From assembly GCA_001800315.1 (NCBI GenBank), contig MGVE01000010.1:1-64000 (forward strand): 64,000 bases of DNA, read 5' to 3'. Source of the DNA: Elusimicrobia bacterium RIFOXYA2_FULL_47_53. Its GTDB lineage: Bacteria; Elusimicrobiota; Endomicrobiia; Endomicrobiales; XYA2-FULL-47-53. How positions within the stretch are numbered: the stretch's first letter is position 1; every line of letters starts with the position of its first letter. Positions 18,127-26,857 of this stretch are shown here, in pieces. The notes beneath the pieces are model-generated. The model did not search any database. It had not been told where the DNA came from and worked only from the letters and a program-made list of their open reading frames with translations. The position numbers and the translations under genes are program-made.

Positions 18127-19041
18127 ATGGCGCAAGGCGAAAACCTGTTAACCTGCGTCCCTGTTCCAATTTTGGACAGCCTCATTGAAGGGGCCTACAT
18201 CGTGGACAGCGATTTTAAAATCGTCTATTGGAACAAGGCCGCTGAGAGCATCACGGGCTTTTCTAAAGATGATGTTATCGGAAGAAAGTGCTCTGACTAC
18301 ATCCTTATCCACCTTACTTCCGACGGAAAGAATGCCTGCGTGAAAAACTGCCCCATGAAAAAATCCGCTTCCTGCGGTCGCAAACTCCAGGATTCCATGT
18401 ACCTTCGCCACAAGCAGGGCCACAGGGTTCCGGTGTTAATAAAAACAGTTCCTATCACGCAAACAGAAAACGCCTCTTCAGGAGTTCTGGAGCTATTCTC
18501 GGTTATTCCCAAAGAATCAGAGACAAAAAAAGAGGTGGAAAGGTTGAGAAAGATAGCTATGCTTGACAACCTGACCGGCATAGGAAACAGGCGGCTGTTT
18601 GATTTAAACTTCTCGTCTAAACTCAATGAGCTCTCAAGATTTAAGATAAGCTTCGCCCTGCTTTTCGCCGACATAGATAAATTCAAGTTATTCAACGATC
18701 AATACGGACACCCCGTAGGAGACAGAGTAATAAAGATGATAGCTAACACTATTTCAGAAAATATCAGGTCCATAGACTCCGTATGCAGATGGGGCGGAGA
18801 GGAATATGTAATACTGTTGTCAAATGTAAATAAAGAGCAGATGATTTTTACCGCGGAAAAGCTGAGAAATCTAATCTCCGCCTCAAGCTTCGCGCACAGA
18901 AACTCAGTTATCAGAGCTGCCGTATCCATAGGCGCGGTATTTGTAAATAAAAAAAGCAGCAAGGCAGCGCTGCTCAGAAAAGCCGACAAATTGATGTTTA
19001 AATGCAAATCAGCCGGCGGAAACTGCGTTACTGCCGGTTAA
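18127..19041 (+). CDS. PAS-GGDEF diguanylate cyclase
   Basis: The ORF extends upstream to 18058 inside the ferritin gene. An ATG at 18127, one nt after the ferritin stop, begins the conserved PAS domain (LDSLIEGAYIVDSDFKIVYWNKAAE), giving about 304 residues. The PAS part has four cysteines in CSDY, NACVKNCPMKKSASC, a pattern common in this PAS subgroup and perhaps metal- or redox-binding. The GGDEF domain (about 160-304) has DNLTGIGNRR, DIDKFKLFNDQYGHPVGD and the active-site GGEEY, where Tyr replaces the usual Phe but catalytic residues are kept. It should make cyclic-di-GMP, perhaps in response to oxygen or redox. Its 3' end overlaps the convergent gene by 4 nt. Confidence 0.88.
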   Translation: MAQGENLLTCVPVPILDSLIEGAYIVDSDFKIVYWNKAAESITGFSKDDVIGRKCSDYILIHLTSDGKNACVKNCPMKKSASCGRKLQDSMYLRHKQGHRVPVLIKTVPITQTENASSGVLELFSVIPKESETKKEVERLRKIAMLDNLTGIGNRRLFDLNFSSKLNELSRFKISFALLFADIDKFKLFNDQYGHPVGDRVIKMIANTISENIRSIDSVCRWGGEEYVILLSNVNKEQMIFTAEKLRNLISASSFAHRNSVIRAAVSIGAVFVNKKSSKAALLRKADKLMFKCKSAGGNCVTAG

Positions 19042-19538
19042 CCCCGCAACAGGCACTTCTTTATCTCCCCCACATACATCCTGTGGTAATCCTTCTTAGG
19101 ATAATTCGCGTCTATGGCCTTATCAATAAAATTCATAGGATTAATGTCGCTGAAATACAACTTATCGCAAAGTAATACTAGGCGCGCCTGCTCAAAATAA
19201 ACCTTACTATCTTCAAAAACCGGCGTCAAACCGGTTTTAAGCGCCTTATTCTCGGACCGGCCTGAGTGCGAACCGCAGTAGTTTAGAGCCTCTCTGTACT
19301 CTTCGCCGAAAAAAGAGAGACCGAAGCCCACCGAGTTCTCCATAAAATCATAAGTATACCGGCCCGGCCTGATAAAACAGAAACAAACATTTTTGTTCCA
19401 TAATACGCCCAGGCCGCCCCAGCTGGCCGTCATCATGTTATAAGCTTTGCTGTTACCGGCGCCTATAAGCATCCAATCAGCGCCAATAAGCTTAAATACA
19501 TTATCCTTCAGTTCCGCGGGATTGATCTCTTTAAACAT
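19038..19538 (-). CDS. Flavin reductase-like FMN-binding protein
   Basis: 166 residues of the flavin-reductase-like split-barrel family: ADWMLIGAGNSKAYNMMTASWGGLGVLWNKN and CFIRPGRYTYDFMENS are typical FMN-binding segments, as in flavoredoxin-like proteins. It probably carries electrons or reduces a small substrate; the partner is not visible. The ATG directly follows the stop of the ybaB gene (TAAATG), so the two are translationally coupled. Its 3' end overlaps the convergent diguanylate cyclase gene by 4 nt. Confidence 0.8.
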   Translation of the reverse strand: MFKEINPAELKDNVFKLIGADWMLIGAGNSKAYNMMTASWGGLGVLWNKNVCFCFIRPGRYTYDFMENSVGFGLSFFGEEYREALNYCGSHSGRSENKALKTGLTPVFEDSKVYFEQARLVLLCDKLYFSDINPMNFIDKAIDANYPKKDYHRMYVGEIKKCLLRG

Positions 19539-19838
19539 TTACATAAGCCCCGGTATATTCATTCCACCCGTAATTTTTTTAGCCTCTTCCGCCATGACCT
19601 CATGGGACTGTTTGGCGGCTTTCTGCAGAGCGGCGAGGATGTTTTTTTCCAGTTTTTCTTGAGTTTGTTTTAACGCGTCGGGATTGAGCTTAAAATCAAT
19701 TATATCGGCCTTCGCGTTCATCTTTACCGACACATTCTCGTGTTCCACAGTTATTATTTTATCCCTGAGCGTTTTCTCCATCTGTGAAAGTTTGCTTTTC
19801 ATTGCGGCTGCTTCTTTGACCATCTTTAATAAATCCAT
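19539..19838 (-). CDS. YbaB/EbfC-family nucleoid-associated protein
   Basis: 99 residues, the usual length of the family: an N-terminal helix (LLKMVKEAAAMKSKLSQMEKTL), central strands (VSVKMNAKADIIDFKLNP) and a C-terminal helix with a Gly/Met-rich tail (ITGGMNIPGLM). Family members are dimers that bind DNA and often lie beside dnaX-recR; here neither is present. AAGGAG precedes the ATG. The region 19839-19927 upstream holds only the short repeat described separately. Confidence 0.85.
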   Translation of the reverse strand: MDLLKMVKEAAAMKSKLSQMEKTLRDKIITVEHENVSVKMNAKADIIDFKLNPDALKQTQEKLEKNILAALQKAAKQSHEVMAEEAKKITGGMNIPGLM

Positions 19839-19899
19839 TTTTTGGCATCTCCTTTATTAAACTCCATGGGCAAGAGACAAGAAAAAAAACTTTACCTGC

Positions 19900-19926
19900 A
19901 CTTACCACTTACCCCTTATCCCTGCA
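19900..19926. repeat. Short iterated intergenic repeat, second copy
   Basis: CTTACCACTTACCCCTTATCCCTGCA belongs to the same TTACCACTTA family as 165-212. It abuts the 3' end of the NAD synthetase gene. Confidence 0.5.
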
Positions 19927-19927
19927 A

Positions 19928-21625
19928 TTATTTTTCCCTGTACCTGTTAGTTATTGGAACCCTTCTGTCCTTTCCAAAAGCCCGCTCAGTAATCTTTATC
20001 CCGGGAGGAGACTGCCTTCTTTTATATTCGCTCCTGTCCACCAGATTAACCACTTTACGAACCAGCTCGGCGTCAAACCCCCTGGCCGCGATCTTCTGAA
20101 TATCCATATCTTCTTCAACATAACACTTAAGTATCTTATCAAGTATTTCGTAGGGCGGCAGAGAATCCGTGTCTTTCTGCCCGGGCCTGAGTTCGGCTGT
20201 CGGAGCCTTGGTTAAAATTCTTTCGGGGATAACATTCCCGAGGGTGTTTCTGTACCTGGAAAGCTCATAAATAAGCACTTTGGGCACATCCTTAATTACG
20301 GCGAAACCGCCGGCCATGTCGCCGTAAAGGGTAGCGTAGCCGGTGCTCATCTCGGATTTATTTCCGGTGGTCAGCACCAGCCAGCCGAACTTGTTTGAAA
20401 GCGCCATTAAAATGTTGCCCCGGATCCTGGACTGAATATTTTCTTCGGTCAAGTCCTCCCCGCGGCCTTCAAAAAACGGAGACAACAGGGCCTTGTACTC
20501 CGCGAAAAGCTTTTCAATGGGAATCGTTAAATACTTAACACCGATATTCTTTGCGAGCTGCTCCGCGTCCTGCTTTGATTCAACGCTTGAATACTGCGAA
20601 GGCATAAAAACGCACACTACATTTTCCTTCCCGAGCGCGTCGGCCGCTATTACCGCCACAATTGCCGAATCAATGCCTCCGCTAAGCCCGATAAGCACCC
20701 TGGAAAATCCGTTCTTTAAAACATAATCTTTCAGCGCCAGTTTTAGCGCGCCGTAGACCTCCGCGGCGCCTTCAACCGGGGCGGAAAGCTTATGCGTCAA
20801 TTCCCGCGCGGCGGATTTATCAAAACAATCAATTACAACAGCCGAACGGTTCTTCCCAGCAACCGGAAGCGCTATATCCTTTGACAAAAGCTCCTCACAG
20901 AAAGAATCAGCCCTTGCCAGGACTTTACCTTCAGGCGATACCAGCATGCTCTGGCCGTCAAAAACGAGTTCATCCTGGCCGCCTACTATGTTGGAATAGG
21001 CAATAAATATTTTGTTGCGCTTCGCGGCCTTTTTTACGACCGTCTCCCTCTGAGCCATTTTACCCGAGTGAAACGGGGAAGCATTTATATTGATTATCAG
21101 CGAGGCCCCCTCTTTAGCCTGAAGTTCCGCGGGGCCGTTCTCCTGCCATATGTCCTCGCAGATATTCACGCCGAAAATGACGCCGTTATATTTAAAACAG
21201 GACGCCTCAGTTCCGGTCTCAAAATAACGCTTTTCGTCAAAAACCCCGTAATTAGGCAGGTGCATTTTATGATAAACGCCGATCACGGCTCCGCGCGAAA
21301 TAACGGCGGCCGAGTTAAAAAGCCTGGCTCCCTTCCTGTCAACAAAACCCACAACGGCAATTATATCGCCCGTCTGCCTGGCAATATTTTTCACGGCCTC
21401 AATATTGTCATCCACAAATTTCTTTTTTAAAAGCAGGTCTTCCGGCGGATAGCCGGTTACGGCAAGCTCCGGAAAAGCGACAATATCGGCGCCCTCCCGG
21501 CAGGCCTTATCTATGTAAGAAAGTATTTTACCGGTGTTGCCGGATATGTCGCCGACAGTAGGATTAATCTGGGCCGAAGAGACCCTTAAGGTATATGTTT
21601 TCTTATTCATGTTTAATTTATACAT
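19928..21625 (-). CDS. nadE: Glutamine-dependent NAD+ synthetase
   Basis: 565 residues. The N-terminal nitrilase-type glutaminase domain (about 10-270) has the Glu-Lys-Cys triad in FPELAVTGYP, YHKMHLPNYG and VNICEDIWQ. The C-terminal synthetase domain has the PP-loop LSGGIDSAIVAVIAADALG and the TKAPTAELRPGQKDTDSLPPYEILD segment. It makes NAD+ from deamido-NAD+, ATP and glutamine. The second Met (21610) lies nearer to the conserved start, so the real N-terminus may be 5 residues shorter; neither has a clear ribosome site. Confidence 0.95.
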   Translation of the reverse strand: MYKLNMNKKTYTLRVSSAQINPTVGDISGNTGKILSYIDKACREGADIVAFPELAVTGYPPEDLLLKKKFVDDNIEAVKNIARQTGDIIAVVGFVDRKGARLFNSAAVISRGAVIGVYHKMHLPNYGVFDEKRYFETGTEASCFKYNGVIFGVNICEDIWQENGPAELQAKEGASLIININASPFHSGKMAQRETVVKKAAKRNKIFIAYSNIVGGQDELVFDGQSMLVSPEGKVLARADSFCEELLSKDIALPVAGKNRSAVVIDCFDKSAARELTHKLSAPVEGAAEVYGALKLALKDYVLKNGFSRVLIGLSGGIDSAIVAVIAADALGKENVVCVFMPSQYSSVESKQDAEQLAKNIGVKYLTIPIEKLFAEYKALLSPFFEGRGEDLTEENIQSRIRGNILMALSNKFGWLVLTTGNKSEMSTGYATLYGDMAGGFAVIKDVPKVLIYELSRYRNTLGNVIPERILTKAPTAELRPGQKDTDSLPPYEILDKILKCYVEEDMDIQKIAARGFDAELVRKVVNLVDRSEYKRRQSPPGIKITERAFGKDRRVPITNRYREK

Positions 21626-21661
21626 CTTTTCTAATGTCTTTTCAATTACAGGGGGCGTACT

Positions 21662-23698
21662 TTACGGGTGTTTAAGCATATAATCGGCTACGGCGAGCGA
21701 AGCTTTATAGCGCTTTAGAAGTTCCGTGTGACGGCCGGTTTCAGGACTCGGAGACAGCGCCCTTTTTTCCCGCCTAAGAAACTCAACAGTTCCCTTATCC
21801 GGGAAATACTTTAGCGCCGCGCCGCCTTCAACGGCAAACCCCTCGGAATTCGCGCCAAAATGATAGGCGGCGCCGTCAAACATATCCGAACCCAGCGCGG
21901 TATATTCAGCTCCGGAAAGCGCCAGGTTATAAACCGTAGGCATAATATCCATATGAGAACCGCAGGCATCGGGATTGTATTTTAACCTTCCGAATTTTTT
22001 GGGATAATAAATATACAAAGGAACACCATACTGGCCGATGTACCCCGAGGAATCATACTCAAAAACATCCCAAAAATTGTGGTCTCCGGTGACGGCAATT
22101 ATCGTGTTATCTCCGGATTTTGAGCGTTTTACGCGCGTAATAAATTCACCCAGTTTCTGGGAGGAATACTGATAGGTTGCGAAACGCATTTTAGCCAGCT
22201 CTTTATCTCCCGCTATGGTTTTAGCCATACCGTCGGTTACCTTTAAGGGCAGCTGTTTGTAGGACGGCGGCAGAGAATAGGGAGGATGATTGCTGGTGGA
22301 AAGGGCAAAGATCATTTTTGGACGGCCGGTTTTTTCGGCAAGCTTCTTATTTATGTGTTCAAACATAAACTCATCATATACGCCCCACTGGTTTTTTAAG
22401 TAGGACTGTTCCATGGAACCCTGTCCGTCTACGGCGTCAAAACCCGCCAGCGGCAGGAAGGAGTCAAGCCCGCGCCAGCCGGCGCTGCCTCCGTAAACAA
22501 ATACCGTTTCGTACCCCGCGTTTTTAAACGGCAGAGCCATGGCGGAACGGTATTTATTGAAGGCATACTTTGACTGCGTCACGGGTTTTGAGCGCGGCCG
22601 CTTTGGAATATTAAGCAAAAGCGCCTCAAGGCTTCCGATAGTTCCCACATCGGCGGAAAGAAAATTATAGAAAACATAATCCGAATCAAAGTGTTTTTTT
22701 AACTCCCCCAGCACATTAAACTCCGGCGAATTGTATTTTATCAGGTCGCTGCCGAAACCCTCCATCATTATTATGACCACATCGGGCGCTTCTTTATTAA
22801 GAATTCGGTTTAACCGCGTCTTTCTTGAAAGGCTCAAAACGGGATCATTCACCGGTATTTTTGCGTCCTTAACCCCAAGCAAATCAGCGAAAGCGCGGTT
22901 TTCTCCGCCTTCATACCCCATAGCCTTAACAAAATCATAACCCTTATTTTCCCGTATTCTGAATTCAACAGCGTTAAAAAGAGTATGGATACCGTTTATC
23001 GCGAGTTTGTTGATGAACACATTAGGGGAGATAGAGGCATCCATGGCGTTAAGCGGGAACATGGCAAGAGAACCCCTCGCGGCCAGCGTGTTGGCCACAA
23101 GCACAAGCGCCACAAAAACGATTTTATACGGAAGCGGGTAAAGCTTGCCGTTTTCCCTGTGAGGCCACTTAAGGCCGGACAGGGAACGGTCGGAAATAAC
23201 ATAAACAACGAAGAACATCAGGGCGTATCCGGCCAGCACAAGCGCGATATTGTAATTCTCAAGAATCGTGGAAAACAGCGCTTTCGTGTCATCTTCAAAA
23301 ATGCCGAAAAACAGAATATTGATGTGGTTCTGAAAGTACGAGTAAAACCCGAAATCAACGGTTATGACAAGAAAAACCGCCGAGAACATCAGGAAATAAT
23401 ATATTTTCGCGAAAGAGAGCCAGTAATTAAAATATACATCTCTTTTTAAGGACCAGGCCGCAAGCAGTGAAAGTGTGACTATTGTGTTAATATACGCCAC
23501 AACGCTTAAATCAAACCGGAACCCCATGACAAAAGCCTTCAGCACATAAAGATACTGCGCTCCCAGCGAAGCCAGGTCTCCGAAGTAGAGCAGAAACCCC
23601 AGCCTTGAAAGAGACATCAAAAAAAGAAAAATACCGTTTAAAAGCAGAAGCCTTAAAACGGTTTTATAAACCGCGCTGAAAGCAATGTTATGTTTCAT
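21662..23698 (-). CDS. LtaS-like sulfatase-fold membrane phosphotransferase
   Basis: 678 residues: five membrane helices in the first 200 residues, then an extracytoplasmic sulfatase/alkaline-phosphatase-fold domain. Metal and catalytic segments are DVVIIMMEGFGSD, the probable nucleophile Thr in ADVGTIGSLEALL, STSNHPPYSLP and VTGDHNFWDVFEY. The architecture matches lipoteichoic-acid synthase and the phosphoglycerol transferases of Gram-negative bacteria (OpgB-like), which move phosphoglycerol from phosphatidylglycerol to an acceptor. In a Gram-negative with beta-glucan enzymes, decoration of periplasmic glucans or surface glycans is a reasonable inference. A weak ribosome site makes the exact start uncertain. 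Confidence 0.82.
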   Translation of the reverse strand: MKHNIAFSAVYKTVLRLLLLNGIFLFLMSLSRLGFLLYFGDLASLGAQYLYVLKAFVMGFRFDLSVVAYINTIVTLSLLAAWSLKRDVYFNYWLSFAKIYYFLMFSAVFLVITVDFGFYSYFQNHINILFFGIFEDDTKALFSTILENYNIALVLAGYALMFFVVYVISDRSLSGLKWPHRENGKLYPLPYKIVFVALVLVANTLAARGSLAMFPLNAMDASISPNVFINKLAINGIHTLFNAVEFRIRENKGYDFVKAMGYEGGENRAFADLLGVKDAKIPVNDPVLSLSRKTRLNRILNKEAPDVVIIMMEGFGSDLIKYNSPEFNVLGELKKHFDSDYVFYNFLSADVGTIGSLEALLLNIPKRPRSKPVTQSKYAFNKYRSAMALPFKNAGYETVFVYGGSAGWRGLDSFLPLAGFDAVDGQGSMEQSYLKNQWGVYDEFMFEHINKKLAEKTGRPKMIFALSTSNHPPYSLPPSYKQLPLKVTDGMAKTIAGDKELAKMRFATYQYSSQKLGEFITRVKRSKSGDNTIIAVTGDHNFWDVFEYDSSGYIGQYGVPLYIYYPKKFGRLKYNPDACGSHMDIMPTVYNLALSGAEYTALGSDMFDGAAYHFGANSEGFAVEGGAALKYFPDKGTVEFLRREKRALSPSPETGRHTELLKRYKASLAVADYMLKHP

Positions 23699-23719
23699 TA
23701 TTATTACTTGAATATTTAA

Positions 23720-24607
23720 CTAAACCGTGCGCCTTAACTTCGCCTTAAACGACACAGATTTGCTTTTAAGTATTTTTTTTAAATACTCTGCGTGCCTGTC
23801 TATCGCCAGGGAGTAAAGGTTAGCGCCCAGCCCATAGCGTTTTTTAAAATGCGGCACGCAGTAAGACCATAGGTTCAAAAGTATTTCGTTAAGCCGGGTT
23901 TTCATGCCCGCCTTAAATTCCAGGGTTTTCTGGAGCAGTTCAAACTCCGAATTAAAACCTTTAACATGCCCCTCTTTAAACTCTTTATAGAGATACAAAA
24001 GCCGCTCTAAATAGGTGCGGGAAGCCATCTGGCCCATAATGTCTGCCGATCCCAGCATAAAACCCAGTATTTTTTCTTCCCTGTCCTGAAACTTTATGCT
24101 GTCAAGGTGAACCTCAAGCCCGGTACAATGCACCATATTGCGGGCCGAGATAAAATTCTTTCTGGACAAACCGATTTCGGAAAAATATTTTTCTATGAAA
24201 TCTATGCTTCTGTCCACATGCATCAGAGTATATTTGGCGCCCGTGCCGCTTTTATCCCTGGCACTCTGAACATAACCTGTGTCGTGCATTATGGTGGCTA
24301 TCAGGGCGATCTTTACTTTTTCAACCGGCATGGGGCCGTTATTGATATTGTAGCCGTCAATGAGCCTGGAAATCGCCAGCAGCGCGTCTGTTGTGTGAAT
24401 TTTGTCGTGGAACTTGGTATTGCAGGACTTGTAGCCCGGATATTTGCCGTCATAGAGGTCGTTAAAAACCCTGAAAGCGTCCCTTACCGCGGAGAAGTCG
24501 GAGATGTGGTAAAAATGAATAAAATTATTCTTAACCTCTTCAAATACCGCGGCAGGCACTGACATATCAACCAGTTCGGCAAGCTGAACCTCAACAACTT
24601 TTTTCAT
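23720..24607 (-). CDS. HD-domain phosphohydrolase
   Basis: 295 residues. The HD metal-binding motif is visible as FHDKIHTTDALL and, further on, ALIATIMHDTGYVQ, with a later histidine in NMVHCTGLEVH. Such domains hydrolyse phosphoesters, including cyclic nucleotides or nucleotides. The N-terminal 60 residues have no clear domain. It is not an HD-GYP protein, since no GYP motif is visible. GGGGAGA precedes ATG. It lies 20 nt after which the kinase-like gene at 24627 ends upstream, suggesting one transcript. Substrate unknown. Confidence 0.75.
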   Translation of the reverse strand: MKKVVEVQLAELVDMSVPAAVFEEVKNNFIHFYHISDFSAVRDAFRVFNDLYDGKYPGYKSCNTKFHDKIHTTDALLAISRLIDGYNINNGPMPVEKVKIALIATIMHDTGYVQSARDKSGTGAKYTLMHVDRSIDFIEKYFSEIGLSRKNFISARNMVHCTGLEVHLDSIKFQDREEKILGFMLGSADIMGQMASRTYLERLLYLYKEFKEGHVKGFNSEFELLQKTLEFKAGMKTRLNEILLNLWSYCVPHFKKRYGLGANLYSLAIDRHAEYLKKILKSKSVSFKAKLRRTV

Positions 24608-24626
24608 AAAATTCTCCCCGCGAAAG

Positions 24627-25175
24627 TCATAAACTGCTTAGTATAATCCGGTCTATCCGGGCGTAGAGTTTACTGAGTTCCTTTCCGGAATTTCGCAGAG
24701 TCACATCTGCCATCTCCCGGCACTTCCCTATCTGCTGTCCCGCCCCCCTGGTCTGCATCTCGGCCTTTTCATAATTTAAGAACTCCCTGAAAGTCGCCGG
24801 GTCGCCGGCGCGCTTTCTTTGAATCATTCTGGCAAACCTTACTTTAGCGGGAGCATCCACATTGATTAACCTGAAACCCTTGTTTTTTCTTAGTTCCGTT
24901 ATCTCCGCCGGATGGCGGATAGAGGTCAAAACGCAGTTCTTGAATTTTCCGCAGAACTTTACGGCCCTGCGGGCAAGGATTGAATTGCCGTATCTGGTTC
25001 TTAACCCTTTGCCGATTTCAATCAAATTGTCCCTTGTCGGCTGTTTACCGCGCTTTTTTAGTTCCATTCTCAGAACATCGGAAAGAGAAAAGTGCCTGAA
25101 ACCCTTTTCCTTCATAAGGTATTCGGCAACCGTATCTTTCCCCGCGCAGTTTGTACCCGTCAGGCCTATTATCAT
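24627..25175 (-). CDS. P-loop nucleotide kinase, dephospho-CoA/adenylate-kinase-like
   Basis: 182 residues with a Walker A motif right at the N-terminus (GLTGTNCAGKDTVAEYL), the segment FRHFSLSDVLRMELKKRG and a lid-like basic region (RFARMIQRKRAGDPATF). This pattern is found in AAA_18-type nucleotide kinases annotated near dephospho-CoA kinase or dNMP kinases. The phosphate acceptor cannot be told from sequence. The start is supported by GGGGTAAT before ATG. Confidence 0.7.
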   Translation of the reverse strand: MIIGLTGTNCAGKDTVAEYLMKEKGFRHFSLSDVLRMELKKRGKQPTRDNLIEIGKGLRTRYGNSILARRAVKFCGKFKNCVLTSIRHPAEITELRKNKGFRLINVDAPAKVRFARMIQRKRAGDPATFREFLNYEKAEMQTRGAGQQIGKCREMADVTLRNSGKELSKLYARIDRIILSSL

Positions 25176-25219
25176 ATTACCCCAATTTTATAAATTTATT
25201 AATTATAACTCAACCTGGC

Positions 25220-26464
25220 TCAACTGACTCCGGCCAGGTATCCGGTTGAAAAAGCCGCCTGAAGGTTGTACCCGCCGGTCAGGCCGTCAATATCAATTAC
25301 CTCGCCGCAGAAAAAGAGGCCCTTAACCTTAAGGGACTCCATGGTCCTCGGGTTGATCTCATCTAAGGCTACTCCTCCGCCCGTGACAATAGCTTCGGCA
25401 ATGGGCCTTGTGCCGGATACCGAGACTGAAAAATCGCCGAGCAAGCCGACAATCCTGCCTCTCTCAACCTTTGAAATTTCGGCGCCTTTTTTATCCGGGC
25501 CAATGCCGGACCTTACGACAAACACATTGACAAGGCTCATCGGCAGCAGATTCTTAAGAATATTTGAATAAGTTTTTCTTGCGTTGTCCTTAAATTCCCT
25601 TATCAGGCGGTCATTGAGCTGTTCATTGGTGAGTGCCGGTTTTAAGTTAATTGAAACCCTGACATTCTTTCCCTCTTTAAGAAGTTTCGGGACAAAAGAA
25701 CTCAGCGTAAGAATTATTGGGCCGCTTAACCCGAAATGAGTAAAAAGCATCTCGCCGAATTCCGAAACGACCTTTACATTACCCGCATAAAGCAAAGCTT
25801 CCACATTTCTCAGAGACAAACCCTGCAGTTCCCTTACAAAATTGTCCTTTGAGACCAGAGGCACAAGCGATGGCCGCGGCTCCACTACGCCGTGCCCCGC
25901 GAGTTCGGCAAACCTGTATCCGTCGCCGGTGGAGCCGGTCCCCGGATATGAAAGCCCCCCGGTTCCTATTATGACTTTTTTCGCGTAGTACTCAGAATTG
26001 CCGGCCGCGACGCCGGTTACAGCGCCCTGCGCCGCCAGTATTTTTCTTACCGGCATATTCACCAGTATCTCAACTTTCCCCTCAGCTAAATATTTTTTAA
26101 GCGCGCCCACAACCGTTTCGGCCATATCGCTTACAGGAAATATCCTGCCGCCTCTTTCAACTTTTGTTTCCACGCCGAGCCTGTTAAAGAGCTCAACCGT
26201 CTGCTGGTTTGAAAATACAGTAAGCGCCCTGTAAAGAAACTTCCCGCCGGAGCCGTAGCACGCTATAAAGTTTTTCAGGTCTCCGGCATTGGTGATATTA
26301 CACCTGCCTTTCCCGGTAATCAGAAGTTTCTTTCCAAGCTCAGGATTTTTTTCCAGCAGAAGAACTTTTTTGCCGCCGGCCGCAGCCGCGCCGGCGGCCA
26401 GCATGCCGGCCGCGCCGCCCCCGACAACAATGACATCATAATTTTTCGTGCTCGGCTTATTCAT
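25220..26464 (-). CDS. BaiN/HI0933-family flavoprotein oxidoreductase
   Basis: 414 residues with an N-terminal FAD-binding Rossmann motif (VIVVGGGAAGMLAAGAAAAGG), the family signature GKKLLITGKGRCNITNA and a C-terminal GLFFCGEVIDIDGLTGGYNLQAAFSTG. The HI0933/YhiN/BaiN family contains flavin-dependent reductases of poorly defined substrate. The start overlaps the 3' end of the small membrane protein gene at 26457 by 8 nt. The last codons and stop read GAGTCAGTTGA, matching the terminal repeat of the MITE-like elements in this window, perhaps by chance. Confidence 0.85.
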   Translation of the reverse strand: MNKPSTKNYDVIVVGGGAAGMLAAGAAAAGGKKVLLLEKNPELGKKLLITGKGRCNITNAGDLKNFIACYGSGGKFLYRALTVFSNQQTVELFNRLGVETKVERGGRIFPVSDMAETVVGALKKYLAEGKVEILVNMPVRKILAAQGAVTGVAAGNSEYYAKKVIIGTGGLSYPGTGSTGDGYRFAELAGHGVVEPRPSLVPLVSKDNFVRELQGLSLRNVEALLYAGNVKVVSEFGEMLFTHFGLSGPIILTLSSFVPKLLKEGKNVRVSINLKPALTNEQLNDRLIREFKDNARKTYSNILKNLLPMSLVNVFVVRSGIGPDKKGAEISKVERGRIVGLLGDFSVSVSGTRPIAEAIVTGGGVALDEINPRTMESLKVKGLFFCGEVIDIDGLTGGYNLQAAFSTGYLAGVS

Positions 26465-26723
26465 GATTATTGGAATATCCCAGGTTTCTGTGGTAAAGCG
26501 CTATATCAATACAGACCATCAGGGCGTTGAACAAATATAAATATATGACAAAATCAAAGCTGTACTTTACTTTATGAATAATGCCGGACAAATATCCGGC
26601 TATAACGATATACAAAAATACCGCGCTCTTACTTCCGTTGTCCTTTGTCTTGTACGACTTATAAATTGAAAACGGCCAGGCAGCCCCGAAACAAGCGAGC
26701 ATAATTATCTCAAAAACACTCAT
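26457..26723 (-). CDS. Small three-helix membrane protein
   Basis: 88 residues with hydrophobic stretches near 3-18 (FEIIMLACFGAAWPFSIY), 33-50 (AVFLYIVIAGYLSGIIH) and 58-78 (FVIYLYLFNALMVCIDIAL). The first segment followed by PFSIYKSYKTK resembles PQ-loop-type or EamA-like small proteins, but I cannot assign a function. AGAGGAGA precedes ATG and a TATAAT box lies at 26753-26758. It is likely co-transcribed with the BaiN-like gene that overlaps its 3' end. Confidence 0.65.
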   Translation of the reverse strand: MSVFEIIMLACFGAAWPFSIYKSYKTKDNGSKSAVFLYIVIAGYLSGIIHKVKYSFDFVIYLYLFNALMVCIDIALYHRNLGYSNNHE

Positions 26724-26784
26724 GGTTCTCCTCTTGAAAAACTCCGCTCATCATTATACTAACTTTTAGAGCAGTTTCCAAAAA

Positions 26785-26820
26785 AAAGCCCCACCCCTGG
26801 GGGGAGGGGTGGGGGGCTTT
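26785..26820. terminator. Strong bidirectional terminator
   Basis: AAAGCCCCACCCCT / GGAGGGGTGGGGGGCTTT forms a long GC stem flanked by A-runs on one side and T-rich sequence on the other. It ends the Rrf2-ferredoxin transcript (26858-28137) before the next minus-strand gene. Confidence 0.85.
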
Positions 26821-26857
26821 TATATTACAGTTACATTTAAAGTGAGCGCTCTTCTTA

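Noticed and set aside
25220-25230. MITE end at the stop of the BaiN-like gene
   Set aside because: Only 11 bp (GAGTCAGTTGA) match and the A/T tract and partner end are missing; likely chance.
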